In this document: one piece after another, positions 1 to 5,358 of the stretch
Numbering within the stretch: the stretch's first letter is position 1
How the letters are laid out: the number at the start of each line of letters is the position of its first letter
Source: CALGFH01 sp045807325
GTDB taxonomy: Bacteria > Actinomycetota > CALGFH01
DNA length: 5,358 nt
Assembly (NCBI GenBank): GCA_045807325.1
Contig: JBJMHP010000149.1
Coordinates: 1 to 5,358 of the forward strand
Direction of reading: 5' to 3'
Made by a program: the position numbers and the translations under genes
Notes under the pieces: model-generated
The model's input: only the letters and a program-made list of their open reading frames with translations
What the model was told of the DNA's origin: nothing
Databases searched by the model: none

Positions 1-129
1 GGGTGGCCTCGACGTCACCAGCGAAGCACGCAGGTCCCGGGCGTGGGCGAGGTCGGCGTCGCCCGTCGAGCCAAAGGAATCCAACTCGTCCTCCCTGCCG
101 GCAGTCGGTCGCTTCCAGCTGTGACTCAT
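1..129 (-). CDS. Possible 5' end of a divergent hypothetical gene, cut by the window edge
   Basis: Reading the minus strand from an ATG at 129-127 gives 43 codons without a stop up to the window edge. The peptide begins MSHSWKRPTAGRED and is hydrophilic and rich in charged residues. It has no signal peptide or membrane helix and no motif I recognise. Roughly four fifths of its codons end in G or C, which fits a coding frame but is also expected by chance in DNA this GC-rich. Upstream of the ATG is only a G-rich run (GGGGCGGGA), not a clear Shine-Dalgarno site. The three plus-strand frames over most of this stretch are also open; one ends in TGA at 122-124 and could instead be the tail of an upstream plus-strand gene. 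If the minus-strand call is right, this gene diverges from the membrane protein gene at 284 and shares its intergenic region. No function is proposed. Confidence 0.25.
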   Translation of the reverse strand, partial: MSHSWKRPTAGREDELDSFGSTGDADLAHARDLRASLVTSRPP

Positions 130-173
130 TCCCGCCCCGGACCAGCTGGTCGGTGCGCCGCTGCTGATGCCCC

Positions 174-202
174 TTGTTGGTCTTGAGTCCCAGTGCTAGG
201 AC
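174..202 (+). promoter_or_regulatory. Candidate promoter for the membrane protein gene and possible operon
   Basis: TTGTTG at 174-179 and TAGGAC at 197-202 are separated by 17 bases. TG sits just upstream of the second box, as in an extended -10. The boxes resemble the actinobacterial housekeeping pattern (TTGACR, about 17-18 bases, TAGRRT) but miss two positions in the first box and the last T of the second. A transcript would start near 209 and carry a leader of about 75 bases before the ATG at 284. This is motif reading only. Confidence 0.3.
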
Positions 203-270
203 GGTCAGGCAGGATTCGCCCTTTTGTGAGGAAGGCTCCGGACATCGACCCGAGCGCGGGAGCGCCAACT

Positions 271-275
271 GGAGG
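271..275 (+). promoter_or_regulatory. Ribosome binding site for the gene at 284
   Basis: GGAGG lies 8 bases upstream of the ATG at 284. It supports that start over the GTG at 193, which opens a different, overlapping frame. Confidence 0.75.
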
Positions 276-283
276 GTTAGGAC

Positions 284-1090
284 ATGAGCGAGTCGGTGGA
301 GCAAGGCGGCGGAGCTGCGGCGCTCGGCCCGAGGGGCATCGGCGAGATCCTGACGACGGCCTTCCAGCTCTACCGGCGGCATTGGCGGACACTGCTTGGG
401 ATCGCCGCAGTGGTAGTCGTTCCCCTCACGCTGCTGGAGTACGTGTTTGGGCGTTGGCTTCGCACCCAGGGCGAGGTCACCAGCAACGGCGTGGTGGTCT
501 CGACCTCGTTCTGGGCGGCGGCGACCGCCTCGTTGCTGGCCGCGCTGGTCGGGCTGCTCATCTACCAGGTCCTCACGGGGGCGATCACCAGGGCAATCGC
601 GGCGGAGGTGGTTGGGGAGGACCCCGGCGTTGAGCAGAGCTACCGCTTCGGGTTCATGCGGCTGTGGTCGATCCTGCTGGTGAGCGTCGTGGTGGGGCTG
701 GCAACCGTGGCCGGGCTGATCGTGTTCATCATCCCGGGCATCTACATCGGTGTGCGCCTGGCAGTCAGCATCCAGGCGCTGGTGGTGGAGGGCAAGCGGG
801 GGACCGAGGCGATGGGCCGCTCCTGGGCGCTGGTCGGTGGCCACTGGTGGCACGCGTTCGCCACGCTGCTAGTCGCCGCCCTGATCACCGGGGTCGTGAA
901 CGGCGTGATCACCGCGCCGTTCAGCGCTGGGGCCTGGTTCGTCCAGGGGGTTGCTGCCGCGGTGGCGACGATCGTGACGCTGCCGTACGGGGCGCTGGTT
1001 GGCGTGCTGCTCTACCTTGATCTGCGGGCTCGCAAGGAACGCCTGGATCTGGACACTCTCAGGGCAGACCTGCAGGCGTCAGCCGCCTGA
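284..1090 (+). CDS. Multi-pass integral membrane protein of unknown function
   Basis: This 268-residue protein is predicted to sit in the cytoplasmic membrane. After a short hydrophilic N-terminus comes an amphipathic stretch (residues 18-35, GIGEILTTAFQLYRRHWRT). Hydrophobic segments follow at about 36-56, 80-106, 127-150 (continuing past a Pro-Gly turn, FIIPGIYIG, to about 165), 190-211 and 216-246, and the tail is charged and cytoplasm-like (DLRARKERLDLD). The opening motif, in which a paired-basic and Trp-containing amphipathic helix leads into the first membrane helix, and the central IPGIYIGVRL motif resemble actinobacterial proteins annotated as integral membrane or glycerophosphodiester-phosphodiesterase membrane-domain-like. 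No catalytic phosphodiesterase domain is present, so no enzymatic role is assigned. The ATG start is supported by GGAGG 8 bases upstream. The next gene starts 51 bases after the stop on the same strand, which suggests cotranscription. Codon choice looks a little less GC-biased than in the genes downstream. The coding call is secure; the role is unknown. Confidence 0.88.
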   Translation: MSESVEQGGGAAALGPRGIGEILTTAFQLYRRHWRTLLGIAAVVVVPLTLLEYVFGRWLRTQGEVTSNGVVVSTSFWAAATASLLAALVGLLIYQVLTGAITRAIAAEVVGEDPGVEQSYRFGFMRLWSILLVSVVVGLATVAGLIVFIIPGIYIGVRLAVSIQALVVEGKRGTEAMGRSWALVGGHWWHAFATLLVAALITGVVNGVITAPFSAGAWFVQGVAAAVATIVTLPYGALVGVLLYLDLRARKERLDLDTLRADLQASAA

Positions 1091-1132
1091 CCTGACCATA
1101 CCGCCAGGCTGACAACGATCGCGCCGCACGGT

Positions 1133-1137
1133 AGGAG
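1133..1137 (+). promoter_or_regulatory. Ribosome binding site for the PAP2-like/kinase gene
   Basis: AGGAG ends 4 bases before the ATG at 1142. The spacing is slightly short, but this is the best ribosome binding site near the start of this frame. Confidence 0.5.
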
Positions 1138-1141
1138 CAGC

Positions 1142-1693
1142 ATGGAGCGAGGACCCGTATCCCCTGCGCGGGTGCCTGCGCGCGACGTGACCGGCCTGAG
1201 CAGGACTGGGGTCGTCCGGACGCGCTGGCGCCGGCGTCCGGCAGGGGAGCCGCCGCCGCTGCCGCACCGGATCGGCATGACCGGCTGGTGGTGGCTGGGG
1301 CTGGGCACCATCGCGATCATCGGGTGGGCGGTCGCGGTCGCCCACGGCGGAGGGGCGCTCCTGCCGGTCGACCAGCGGGTGCTCGAGGCGCTTGCTGGTC
1401 TGCGCACGCCGGCCTTCACCAGGGTGATGCTGGTGGTGGCCGCGCTCGGCTCCCGCTGGACGATCGTCGTGCTGGGGTGGGTGACCATCCTGGTGCTGCT
1501 GGCGGTCCGTCGGTTCCGGCACCTATTGGTGTTTCTCGGCGCGGCCTTCTTGGTCCAGGCGCTGGCCACCTACCTCGCCAACGGCATCCTGGAGGCGACC
1601 TCCGCGGTCCGACCGGCCGGGATCGCGACGCTCGGTTCGGCCGGCCGGTCGGCCTACCCGCTGCTGCCGGTCGCGGTGCTGACGGGCCGGCTG
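1142..1693 (+). CDS. N-terminal part of a frameshifted PAP2-like/kinase membrane protein
   Basis: This frame encodes 184 convincing residues before the reading frame breaks. A basic, Pro/Arg-rich cytoplasmic tail of about 47 residues is followed by hydrophobic segments at roughly 49-68, 92-122 and 126-148. Then comes a stretch that aligns by eye with PAP2 (phosphatidic acid phosphatase type 2) motifs. AVRPAG (R157, P158) corresponds to the KxxxxxxRP motif, but its lysine is not evident. YPLLPVAVLT (172-181) stands where PSGH is expected, so the catalytic histidine is absent. The domain is therefore probably a non-catalytic PAP2-like membrane module. Read literally, this frame runs on to a TGA at 2453-2455, but after residue 184 it becomes Arg/Gly/Pro-rich and loses all membrane-protein character, as expected of an out-of-frame read. 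The rest of the domain continues in another frame from 1695. The ATG has AGGAG 4 bases upstream. This could be a sequencing artefact, a real disrupted gene or, less likely, a recoding event. Confidence 0.7.
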
Positions 1694-1700
1694 GGTCAGC
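1683..1700 (+). other. Frameshift site joining the two parts of the PAP2-like/kinase gene
   Basis: The upstream frame is sensible through the CTG at 1691-1693 (TGRL). The downstream frame has a TGA at 1680-1682, so the switch must lie after it. Dropping one G from the GGG at 1692-1694 gives TGRLVSMLYALVPQ, a continuous hydrophobic helix running into the downstream frame. One inserted G is the simplest explanation. No classical slippery heptamer or obvious downstream pseudoknot is visible, so programmed frameshifting is not specifically supported. Confidence 0.72.
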
Positions 1701-3353
1701 ATGCTGTACGCCCTCGTCCCGCAGGGCCGGTTGCGGCAGATGGGCAAGGGCGTGGTCGCCGGGGTCATCGCGGTCGTCGCGGTGGCCCGCATGTATCTGG
1801 CCGTCGACACGCCGACCGGGGTGCTGGTCGCGAGCATCATCGGCGTCACCATCCCGCTGGTCGCCTTCCGGCTGCTGTGCCCAGACGAGGTGTTCCCGGT
1901 GGCCTACCGCCGCGGTCGTACCGCCCACCTGGACGTGGGGGGGCGCCGCGGCGAGGCGATCCGCCGAGCCCTGGAGGACCAGCTCGGCGTCATCGTGGAC
2001 GACGTCCAGCCCTTCGCCCTGGAGGGGTCGGCCGGCTCGACGCCGCTGCGCGTCAAGGTCAAGGGCGAGCAGGACGCGTGGCTGTTCGCCAAGCTGTACG
2101 CCAAAAGCCACCTGCGGGCCGACCGGTCCTACAAGCTCGGTCGCGCGCTGCTGTATGGGCGGCTGGAGGACGAGAAGCCGTTCAACACCGTGCGGCGGCT
2201 GGTCCAGCAGGAGGACTACGCGCTGTCGCTGATGGCGCGGGCCGGGCTGCCCAGCCCCACCCCGCACGGCTTTGTCGAGCTCACCCCGGAGCGGGAGTAC
2301 CTGCTGGTCACCGAGTTCTTCGCCGGCGCCACCGAGCTGGGCGAGGCCGAGGTCGACACCCAGGTGATCGACGACGGCCTGGGCATCATCCGCAAGCTGT
2401 GGGACGCCGGGCTGGCCCACCGGGACATCAAGCCGGCCAACCTGCTGGTCGGTGACGGCCACCTGCTGCTGATCGACGTGGCCTTCGTGCAGGCCCGCCC
2501 CTCGCCCTGGCGCCAGGCGGTCGACCTGGCCAACATGATGCTGTGCCTGGCCCTGCGGTCCAGTCCCGAGCTGGTCTATGAGCGGGCCTTGGGCCAGTTC
2601 AGCGTGGAGGAGATCACCGAGGGGTTCGCCGCCGCCCGCGGGCTGGCCCTGCCCACCCAGCTGCGGCGGATGCTGCGCGAGCAGGGACGGGACGTGCACG
2701 CCGCGTTCCTGCGGCTGCTGCCGGCCCGGCCCCGCCCGGTCCGCATCCAGCGCTGGAGCGCCCGCCGGGTCGGCCTGCTGCTGCTGGCTGTGCTGGTGGC
2801 GTTGCTGCTGGCCCCGGTCCTGCCGGTGGTCCTCGGCAACTCCGACCTCAACACCACCCGCCTGCAGATCGCCACCGTGGACTGCGACCGGCCCGAGCCG
2901 CTGTGGCTCCAGGCCCAGGCGGTGCCGTCGGCGTCGCTGGTCCCGTGCGTTCGGGAGCTGTCCGGCTGGAAGCTGGCCGGCGCCAACGCCCGCAACGGCT
3001 GGTCGCAGATCACCCTCAACCACGACCGGGCCGGCGAGCACGCCATGGTCGTGCGGCTGACCGCCACCTGCGACCCGGCCGGCGCGGCCGAGCAGGCCTC
3101 GAGGCACCCGGGCGTGCGCCACTACCAGCGGACCGAGCGCCCCGCCGGCGGCTTCGCCGCCACCTGGTACGACCGGTTCCCCGGCGGCTGCGTGACCTCC
3201 CGGCTGCGGTCGGCCACCGACCCCGACGGCTGGTTCGCCGCCGAGGCCCCGGCGGTGCTCGGGTTCGCCAGCCGCCAGGCCCTCGACCGGCGCCTGGAGG
3301 AGCGCTCCGGCGGGCGGCTCCACCTGGACCCGGTTCCGCGAGATTCCAGCTAG
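1701..3353 (+). CDS. PAP2-like C-terminal helices fused to a kinase-like domain and a cysteine-containing ectodomain
   Basis: From the ATG at 1701 this frame gives 550 residues; joined to the upstream frame at 1693/1695 the protein is about 736 residues, and numbers below use the joined protein. The end of the PAP2-like domain lies at about 187-243. ARMYLAVDTPTGVL (215-228) sits where SRxxxxxHxxxD is expected, with the catalytic His replaced by D222 and the final Asp by G226. A linker with VFPVAYRRGRTAHLDVGGRR leads to a kinase-like domain at about 290-535. Its features are a Gly/Ser loop (295-300), candidate ATP-binding K317 in LFAKLYA, the catalytic loop HRDIKPAN (426-433; D428, K430, N433), and D445-V-A in place of DFG. 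The core residues for phosphotransfer are therefore present, and the fold resembles the RIO/lipopolysaccharide-kinase side of the superfamily. A membrane helix (about 543-565) precedes a 170-residue tail with four cysteines (C581, C602, C643, C683), probably extracytoplasmic. The ATG at 1701 has no good ribosome binding site and lies inside a predicted helix, so it is probably not the native start. The substrate is unknown. Confidence 0.8.
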   Translation: MLYALVPQGRLRQMGKGVVAGVIAVVAVARMYLAVDTPTGVLVASIIGVTIPLVAFRLLCPDEVFPVAYRRGRTAHLDVGGRRGEAIRRALEDQLGVIVDDVQPFALEGSAGSTPLRVKVKGEQDAWLFAKLYAKSHLRADRSYKLGRALLYGRLEDEKPFNTVRRLVQQEDYALSLMARAGLPSPTPHGFVELTPEREYLLVTEFFAGATELGEAEVDTQVIDDGLGIIRKLWDAGLAHRDIKPANLLVGDGHLLLIDVAFVQARPSPWRQAVDLANMMLCLALRSSPELVYERALGQFSVEEITEGFAAARGLALPTQLRRMLREQGRDVHAAFLRLLPARPRPVRIQRWSARRVGLLLLAVLVALLLAPVLPVVLGNSDLNTTRLQIATVDCDRPEPLWLQAQAVPSASLVPCVRELSGWKLAGANARNGWSQITLNHDRAGEHAMVVRLTATCDPAGAAEQASRHPGVRHYQRTERPAGGFAATWYDRFPGGCVTSRLRSATDPDGWFAAEAPAVLGFASRQALDRRLEERSGGRLHLDPVPRDSS

Positions 3354-3370
3354 CCTTCTTGGTGTGCACC

Positions 3371-3375
3371 GGAGG
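3371..3375 (+). promoter_or_regulatory. Ribosome binding site that decides the GTG start of the histidine kinase
   Basis: GGAGG lies 5 bases before the GTG at 3381. The first in-frame ATG, at 3405, has no comparable site and would remove the basic residues before the first membrane helix, so GTG is preferred. Confidence 0.75.
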
Positions 3376-3380
3376 CTGAC

Positions 3381-5276
3381 GTGAGCGGCGGGCTGACCCG
3401 CCGTATGGCTGTCGCGAGCGGCCTGCTCGCGCTGGTGGTGAGCGCCGCCTTCGTGGTGCTGCTGATCTCGGTCGAGGACCTCCGGACCTCGGAGCGGCTG
3501 GCCCTCCACTCCCAGGAGGTGCTGACCGCCGCCAACCAGCTGGAGCGGCTGGTGGTCGACGTCGAGACGGGCCAGCGCGGGTTCGTGATCACCAACAAGG
3601 AGAAGTTCCTTGACCCCTGGCGCGACGCCCGGCGGGCCCTGCCCGGGGCCAGCCAGCGGCTGGAGCAGCTCACCGCCGGCGACCGCCAGCACGAGCAGGC
3701 GGAGCGGATCGGACGCGCCGCCGCCGCCTACGTTCAGGGCTACTCGGTGCCGCTGGTGACCGCGGCCCAGCGCGACCCGGACTCGGTCCGGACCGAGGCC
3801 GCCACCGACGAGGGCCGGCAGAAGATCGACGCCATCCGGGCCGAGTTCGACCGGCTGGTGACGGCCGAGCGCAGCCTGGCCCTGGCCCGTGAGCGCCAGT
3901 CCGACGCCGCCGCCGGCCGGGCGATCGCGGCCACCGTCGGCGGCCTGGTCGGCTCGGCCCTGCTCGTCCTGCTGTTCGCCGGCTACCTGACCAGGGCCAT
4001 CGTCCAGCCGGTCCGCCGCGCCGCCGCCATGGCCGGCCAGCTGGCCGGCGGCGACCTGGCCGTGCGCATGCCCGAGACCGGGGTCGACGAGGTCGGGGCG
4101 CTGGAGCGCTCGTTCAACACCATGGCCGGCTCGCTGGAGCGGAGCCGCGACGAGCTGACCCGGCTGCTCGATGAGCAGGCGGCGCTGCGCCGCGTGGCCA
4201 CCCTCGTCGCCCGGGCCGTGCCCCCGGGCGAGATCTTCTCGGCGGTCGCCACCGAGGTCGGCCGGCTCGTCGGCGCCGACGACACCGCCGTGGTCCGCTT
4301 CGAGCCCGACGGGACCGCCGTCGTGGTCGTCGGGCTGGGCGAGGACCGGCCCCCGGTGGGGACCCGCTGGCGGGCCGACGACGTCTCGGCCATCACCCGG
4401 GTCTGGCGCACCGGCCACTCGGCCCGGGTGGACGACGACCTCTGGAAGGAGGCGCCGGGGCCGCTCCCCGACACGCTGCGGCGGCTGCACGTCCGCTCGG
4501 CGGCGGCCAGCCCGATCGTGGTCGAGAGTCGGCTGTGGGGGGCCCTGTCGGTGGCCACCACCCATGCCCCGCTGCCGGCCGACACCGAGCAGCGCATGGC
4601 CGACTTCACCGACCTGGTGGCCACGGCCATGGCCAACGCCGAGAGCCGGGCCGAGCTCGCCGCCTCCCGGGTCCGCATCGTGACCGCCGCCGACGACAGC
4701 CGGCGCCAGATCGAACGGGACCTGCACGACGGCATCCAGCAGCGGCTGGTCTCCCTCGGGCTGGAGCTCCGCGCCGCCCAGTCCACCGCCGCGGCCGAGG
4801 ACGCCGAGCTGGGCAAGCAGCTGGAGCAGGTCGCAGGCGGGCTCGGGGAGTCACTGACCGAGCTCCAGGAGCTGTCGCGCGGCATCCACCCGGCCATCCT
4901 CTCCGAGGGCGGCCTGGGTCCGGCCCTGCGGGCGCTGGCCCGCCGCTCGGCCGTCCCGGTGGAGCTGGACCTGGAGCTGGACACCACCCGGCTCCCGGCG
5001 TCGATCGAGGTCGCCGCCTACTATGTCGTCTCCGAGGCCCTGACCAACGCGGCCAAGCACGCCAAGGCGTCGGTGGTCGACGTCCACGCCCGAGCCGGCG
5101 ACGGGCTCCTGCGCCTGGTGGTCCGCGACGACGGCGTCGGCGGGGCCACCGTCGCCCACGGCTCGGGGCTCATCGGGCTCAGCGACCGCGTCCAGGCGCT
5201 GGGCGGCACCATCACCGTCCGCAGCCCGGCCGGCGAGGGCACCACCCTGGAGATCGACCTGCCGGTCGGGGGCTGA
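3381..5276 (+). CDS. Sensor histidine kinase, CHASE3-HAMP-GAF-HisKA_3-HATPase (NarL-type class)
   Basis: This 631-residue membrane sensor kinase is expected to autophosphorylate on histidine and pass the phosphate to a LuxR/NarL-type response regulator. Residues 10-30 form the first membrane helix. Residues 35-175 are an extracytoplasmic helical sensor with the CHASE3 signature ETGQRGFVI (62-70). A second helix (182-203) leads to a HAMP linker (about 204-257), with P210 near its start and the DEVGALERSFNTM stretch at 236-248. A GAF domain (about 270-424) follows; it contains no cysteine or obvious haem ligand pattern, so its ligand cannot be read. The dimerisation and phosphoacceptor region has ERDLHDGIQQRL with H449, the HisKA_3 form. 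The ATPase domain shows the N box SEALTNAAKH (N556), DDGVGG (583-588) and GSGLIGL (594-600). All core catalytic residues are present. The GTG start has GGAGG 5 bases upstream. The gene begins 27 bases after the stop of the kinase-like gene, so cotranscription is likely. No response regulator lies in the window, and a hairpin follows the stop. Confidence 0.95.
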   Translation: MSGGLTRRMAVASGLLALVVSAAFVVLLISVEDLRTSERLALHSQEVLTAANQLERLVVDVETGQRGFVITNKEKFLDPWRDARRALPGASQRLEQLTAGDRQHEQAERIGRAAAAYVQGYSVPLVTAAQRDPDSVRTEAATDEGRQKIDAIRAEFDRLVTAERSLALARERQSDAAAGRAIAATVGGLVGSALLVLLFAGYLTRAIVQPVRRAAAMAGQLAGGDLAVRMPETGVDEVGALERSFNTMAGSLERSRDELTRLLDEQAALRRVATLVARAVPPGEIFSAVATEVGRLVGADDTAVVRFEPDGTAVVVVGLGEDRPPVGTRWRADDVSAITRVWRTGHSARVDDDLWKEAPGPLPDTLRRLHVRSAAASPIVVESRLWGALSVATTHAPLPADTEQRMADFTDLVATAMANAESRAELAASRVRIVTAADDSRRQIERDLHDGIQQRLVSLGLELRAAQSTAAAEDAELGKQLEQVAGGLGESLTELQELSRGIHPAILSEGGLGPALRALARRSAVPVELDLELDTTRLPASIEVAAYYVVSEALTNAAKHAKASVVDVHARAGDGLLRLVVRDDGVGGATVAHGSGLIGLSDRVQALGGTITVRSPAGEGTTLEIDLPVGG

Positions 5277-5285
5277 CAGCCGGGC

Positions 5286-5314
5286 GGGGCCGGCCGGGGG
5301 CGCGGGCCGGTCCC
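5286..5314 (+). terminator. Strong GC-rich hairpin after the histidine kinase gene, possible terminator
   Basis: The arms 5286-5295 (GGGGCCGGCC) and 5305-5314 (GGCCGGTCCC) pair over 10 bases with one G-U wobble, around a 9-base loop. The hairpin starts 9 bases after the TGA. No T-tract follows; the next bases are C-rich and then G-rich. It could be a terminator without a U-tail, of the kind proposed for high-GC actinobacteria, or an mRNA-stabilising hairpin. A weaker alternative pairing of 5312-5316 with 5323-5327 would compete with it. Chance pairing is more likely in DNA this GC-rich. Confidence 0.4.
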
Positions 5315-5358
5315 CCCCGGGTGGGGGTGCGGACTGGGTCGCCGGCCGGGGCGCCCGG

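Noticed and set aside
193..633. Plus-strand GTG-initiated open frame of 146 codons overlapping the start of the membrane protein gene.
   Set aside because: It has low-complexity Arg/Gly-rich composition and no ribosome binding site, and the overlapping 284 frame has GGAGG and clear membrane helices.
1109..1137. CTGACA, 17 bases, then TAGGAG, a possible promoter directly before the gene at 1142.
   Set aside because: The second box would sit only 4 bases from the ATG and lacks the final T. The same bases are better explained as the ribosome binding site, and a leaderless transcript is not otherwise supported.
1694..2455. Continuation of the 1142 frame past the frameshift to a stop at 2453-2455.
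   Set aside because: The translation becomes Arg/Gly/Pro-rich and overlaps the well-supported kinase-like frame, so it is an out-of-frame read.
3361..3370. Short inverted repeat GGTG-TG-CACC in the gap before the histidine kinase.
   Set aside because: Four-base arms are expected by chance here, and nothing links it to an operator.
1416..4727. A minus-strand open frame of 1103 codons antisense to the kinase-like and histidine kinase genes.
   Set aside because: It lies in exact codon register with the sense genes from 1701 on, so its stops would need TTA, CTA or TCA sense codons, which are very rare in such GC-rich genes. Its product is rich in Gly, Gln, His, Arg and Pro, with no recognisable domain. 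It is a composition artefact.
5321..5358. Possible GTG start codons at 5321 and 5327 for a downstream gene.
   Set aside because: Neither has a credible ribosome binding site, and too few codons remain to judge.
1..5358. Search for CRISPR arrays, tRNA or rRNA genes, insertion sequences and long direct repeats.
   Set aside because: No spaced repeats, tRNA-like cloverleaf, transposase or terminal inverted repeats were seen by eye.

Overview
The window is high-GC DNA with strongly GC-biased third codon positions. Shine-Dalgarno sites are of the GGAGG type, one start codon is GTG, and the gene families present are common in Actinomycetota. It most likely comes from an actinobacterium, possibly an uncultured soil lineage; the sequence alone does not allow a genus call. 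The left end (about 1-300) looks slightly less GC-rich than the rest.

Layout: positions 1-129 may hold the 5' end of a divergent minus-strand gene that runs off the window (weak call). Positions 130-283 are an intergenic stretch with a candidate promoter and a clear ribosome binding site. Three co-directional plus-strand genes follow. (1) 284-1090 encodes a 268-residue multi-pass membrane protein of unknown function. (2) 1142-3353 is a large membrane protein whose frame is broken by an apparent one-base insertion near 1694. The 5' part (1142-1693) encodes a degenerate PAP2-like membrane domain. The 3' part (1695-3353) encodes the last PAP2-like helices, a protein-kinase-like domain with an intact HRDxKxxN catalytic loop, one transmembrane helix and a four-cysteine C-terminal domain. 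Joined, it would be about 736 residues. (3) 3381-5276 is a 631-residue sensor histidine kinase with TM-CHASE3-TM-HAMP-GAF-HisKA_3-HATPase architecture. A strong GC-rich hairpin follows its stop codon and may end the transcript.

The gaps between the three genes are short (51 and 27 bases), so they are probably cotranscribed. The set reads as a membrane-signalling cluster: a small integral membrane protein, a membrane-anchored kinase-like protein with an extracytoplasmic domain, and a two-component sensor. No response regulator lies in the window. The points most worth checking are the frameshift, the unusual pseudo-PAP2/kinase/ectodomain fusion, and its pairing with the histidine kinase.
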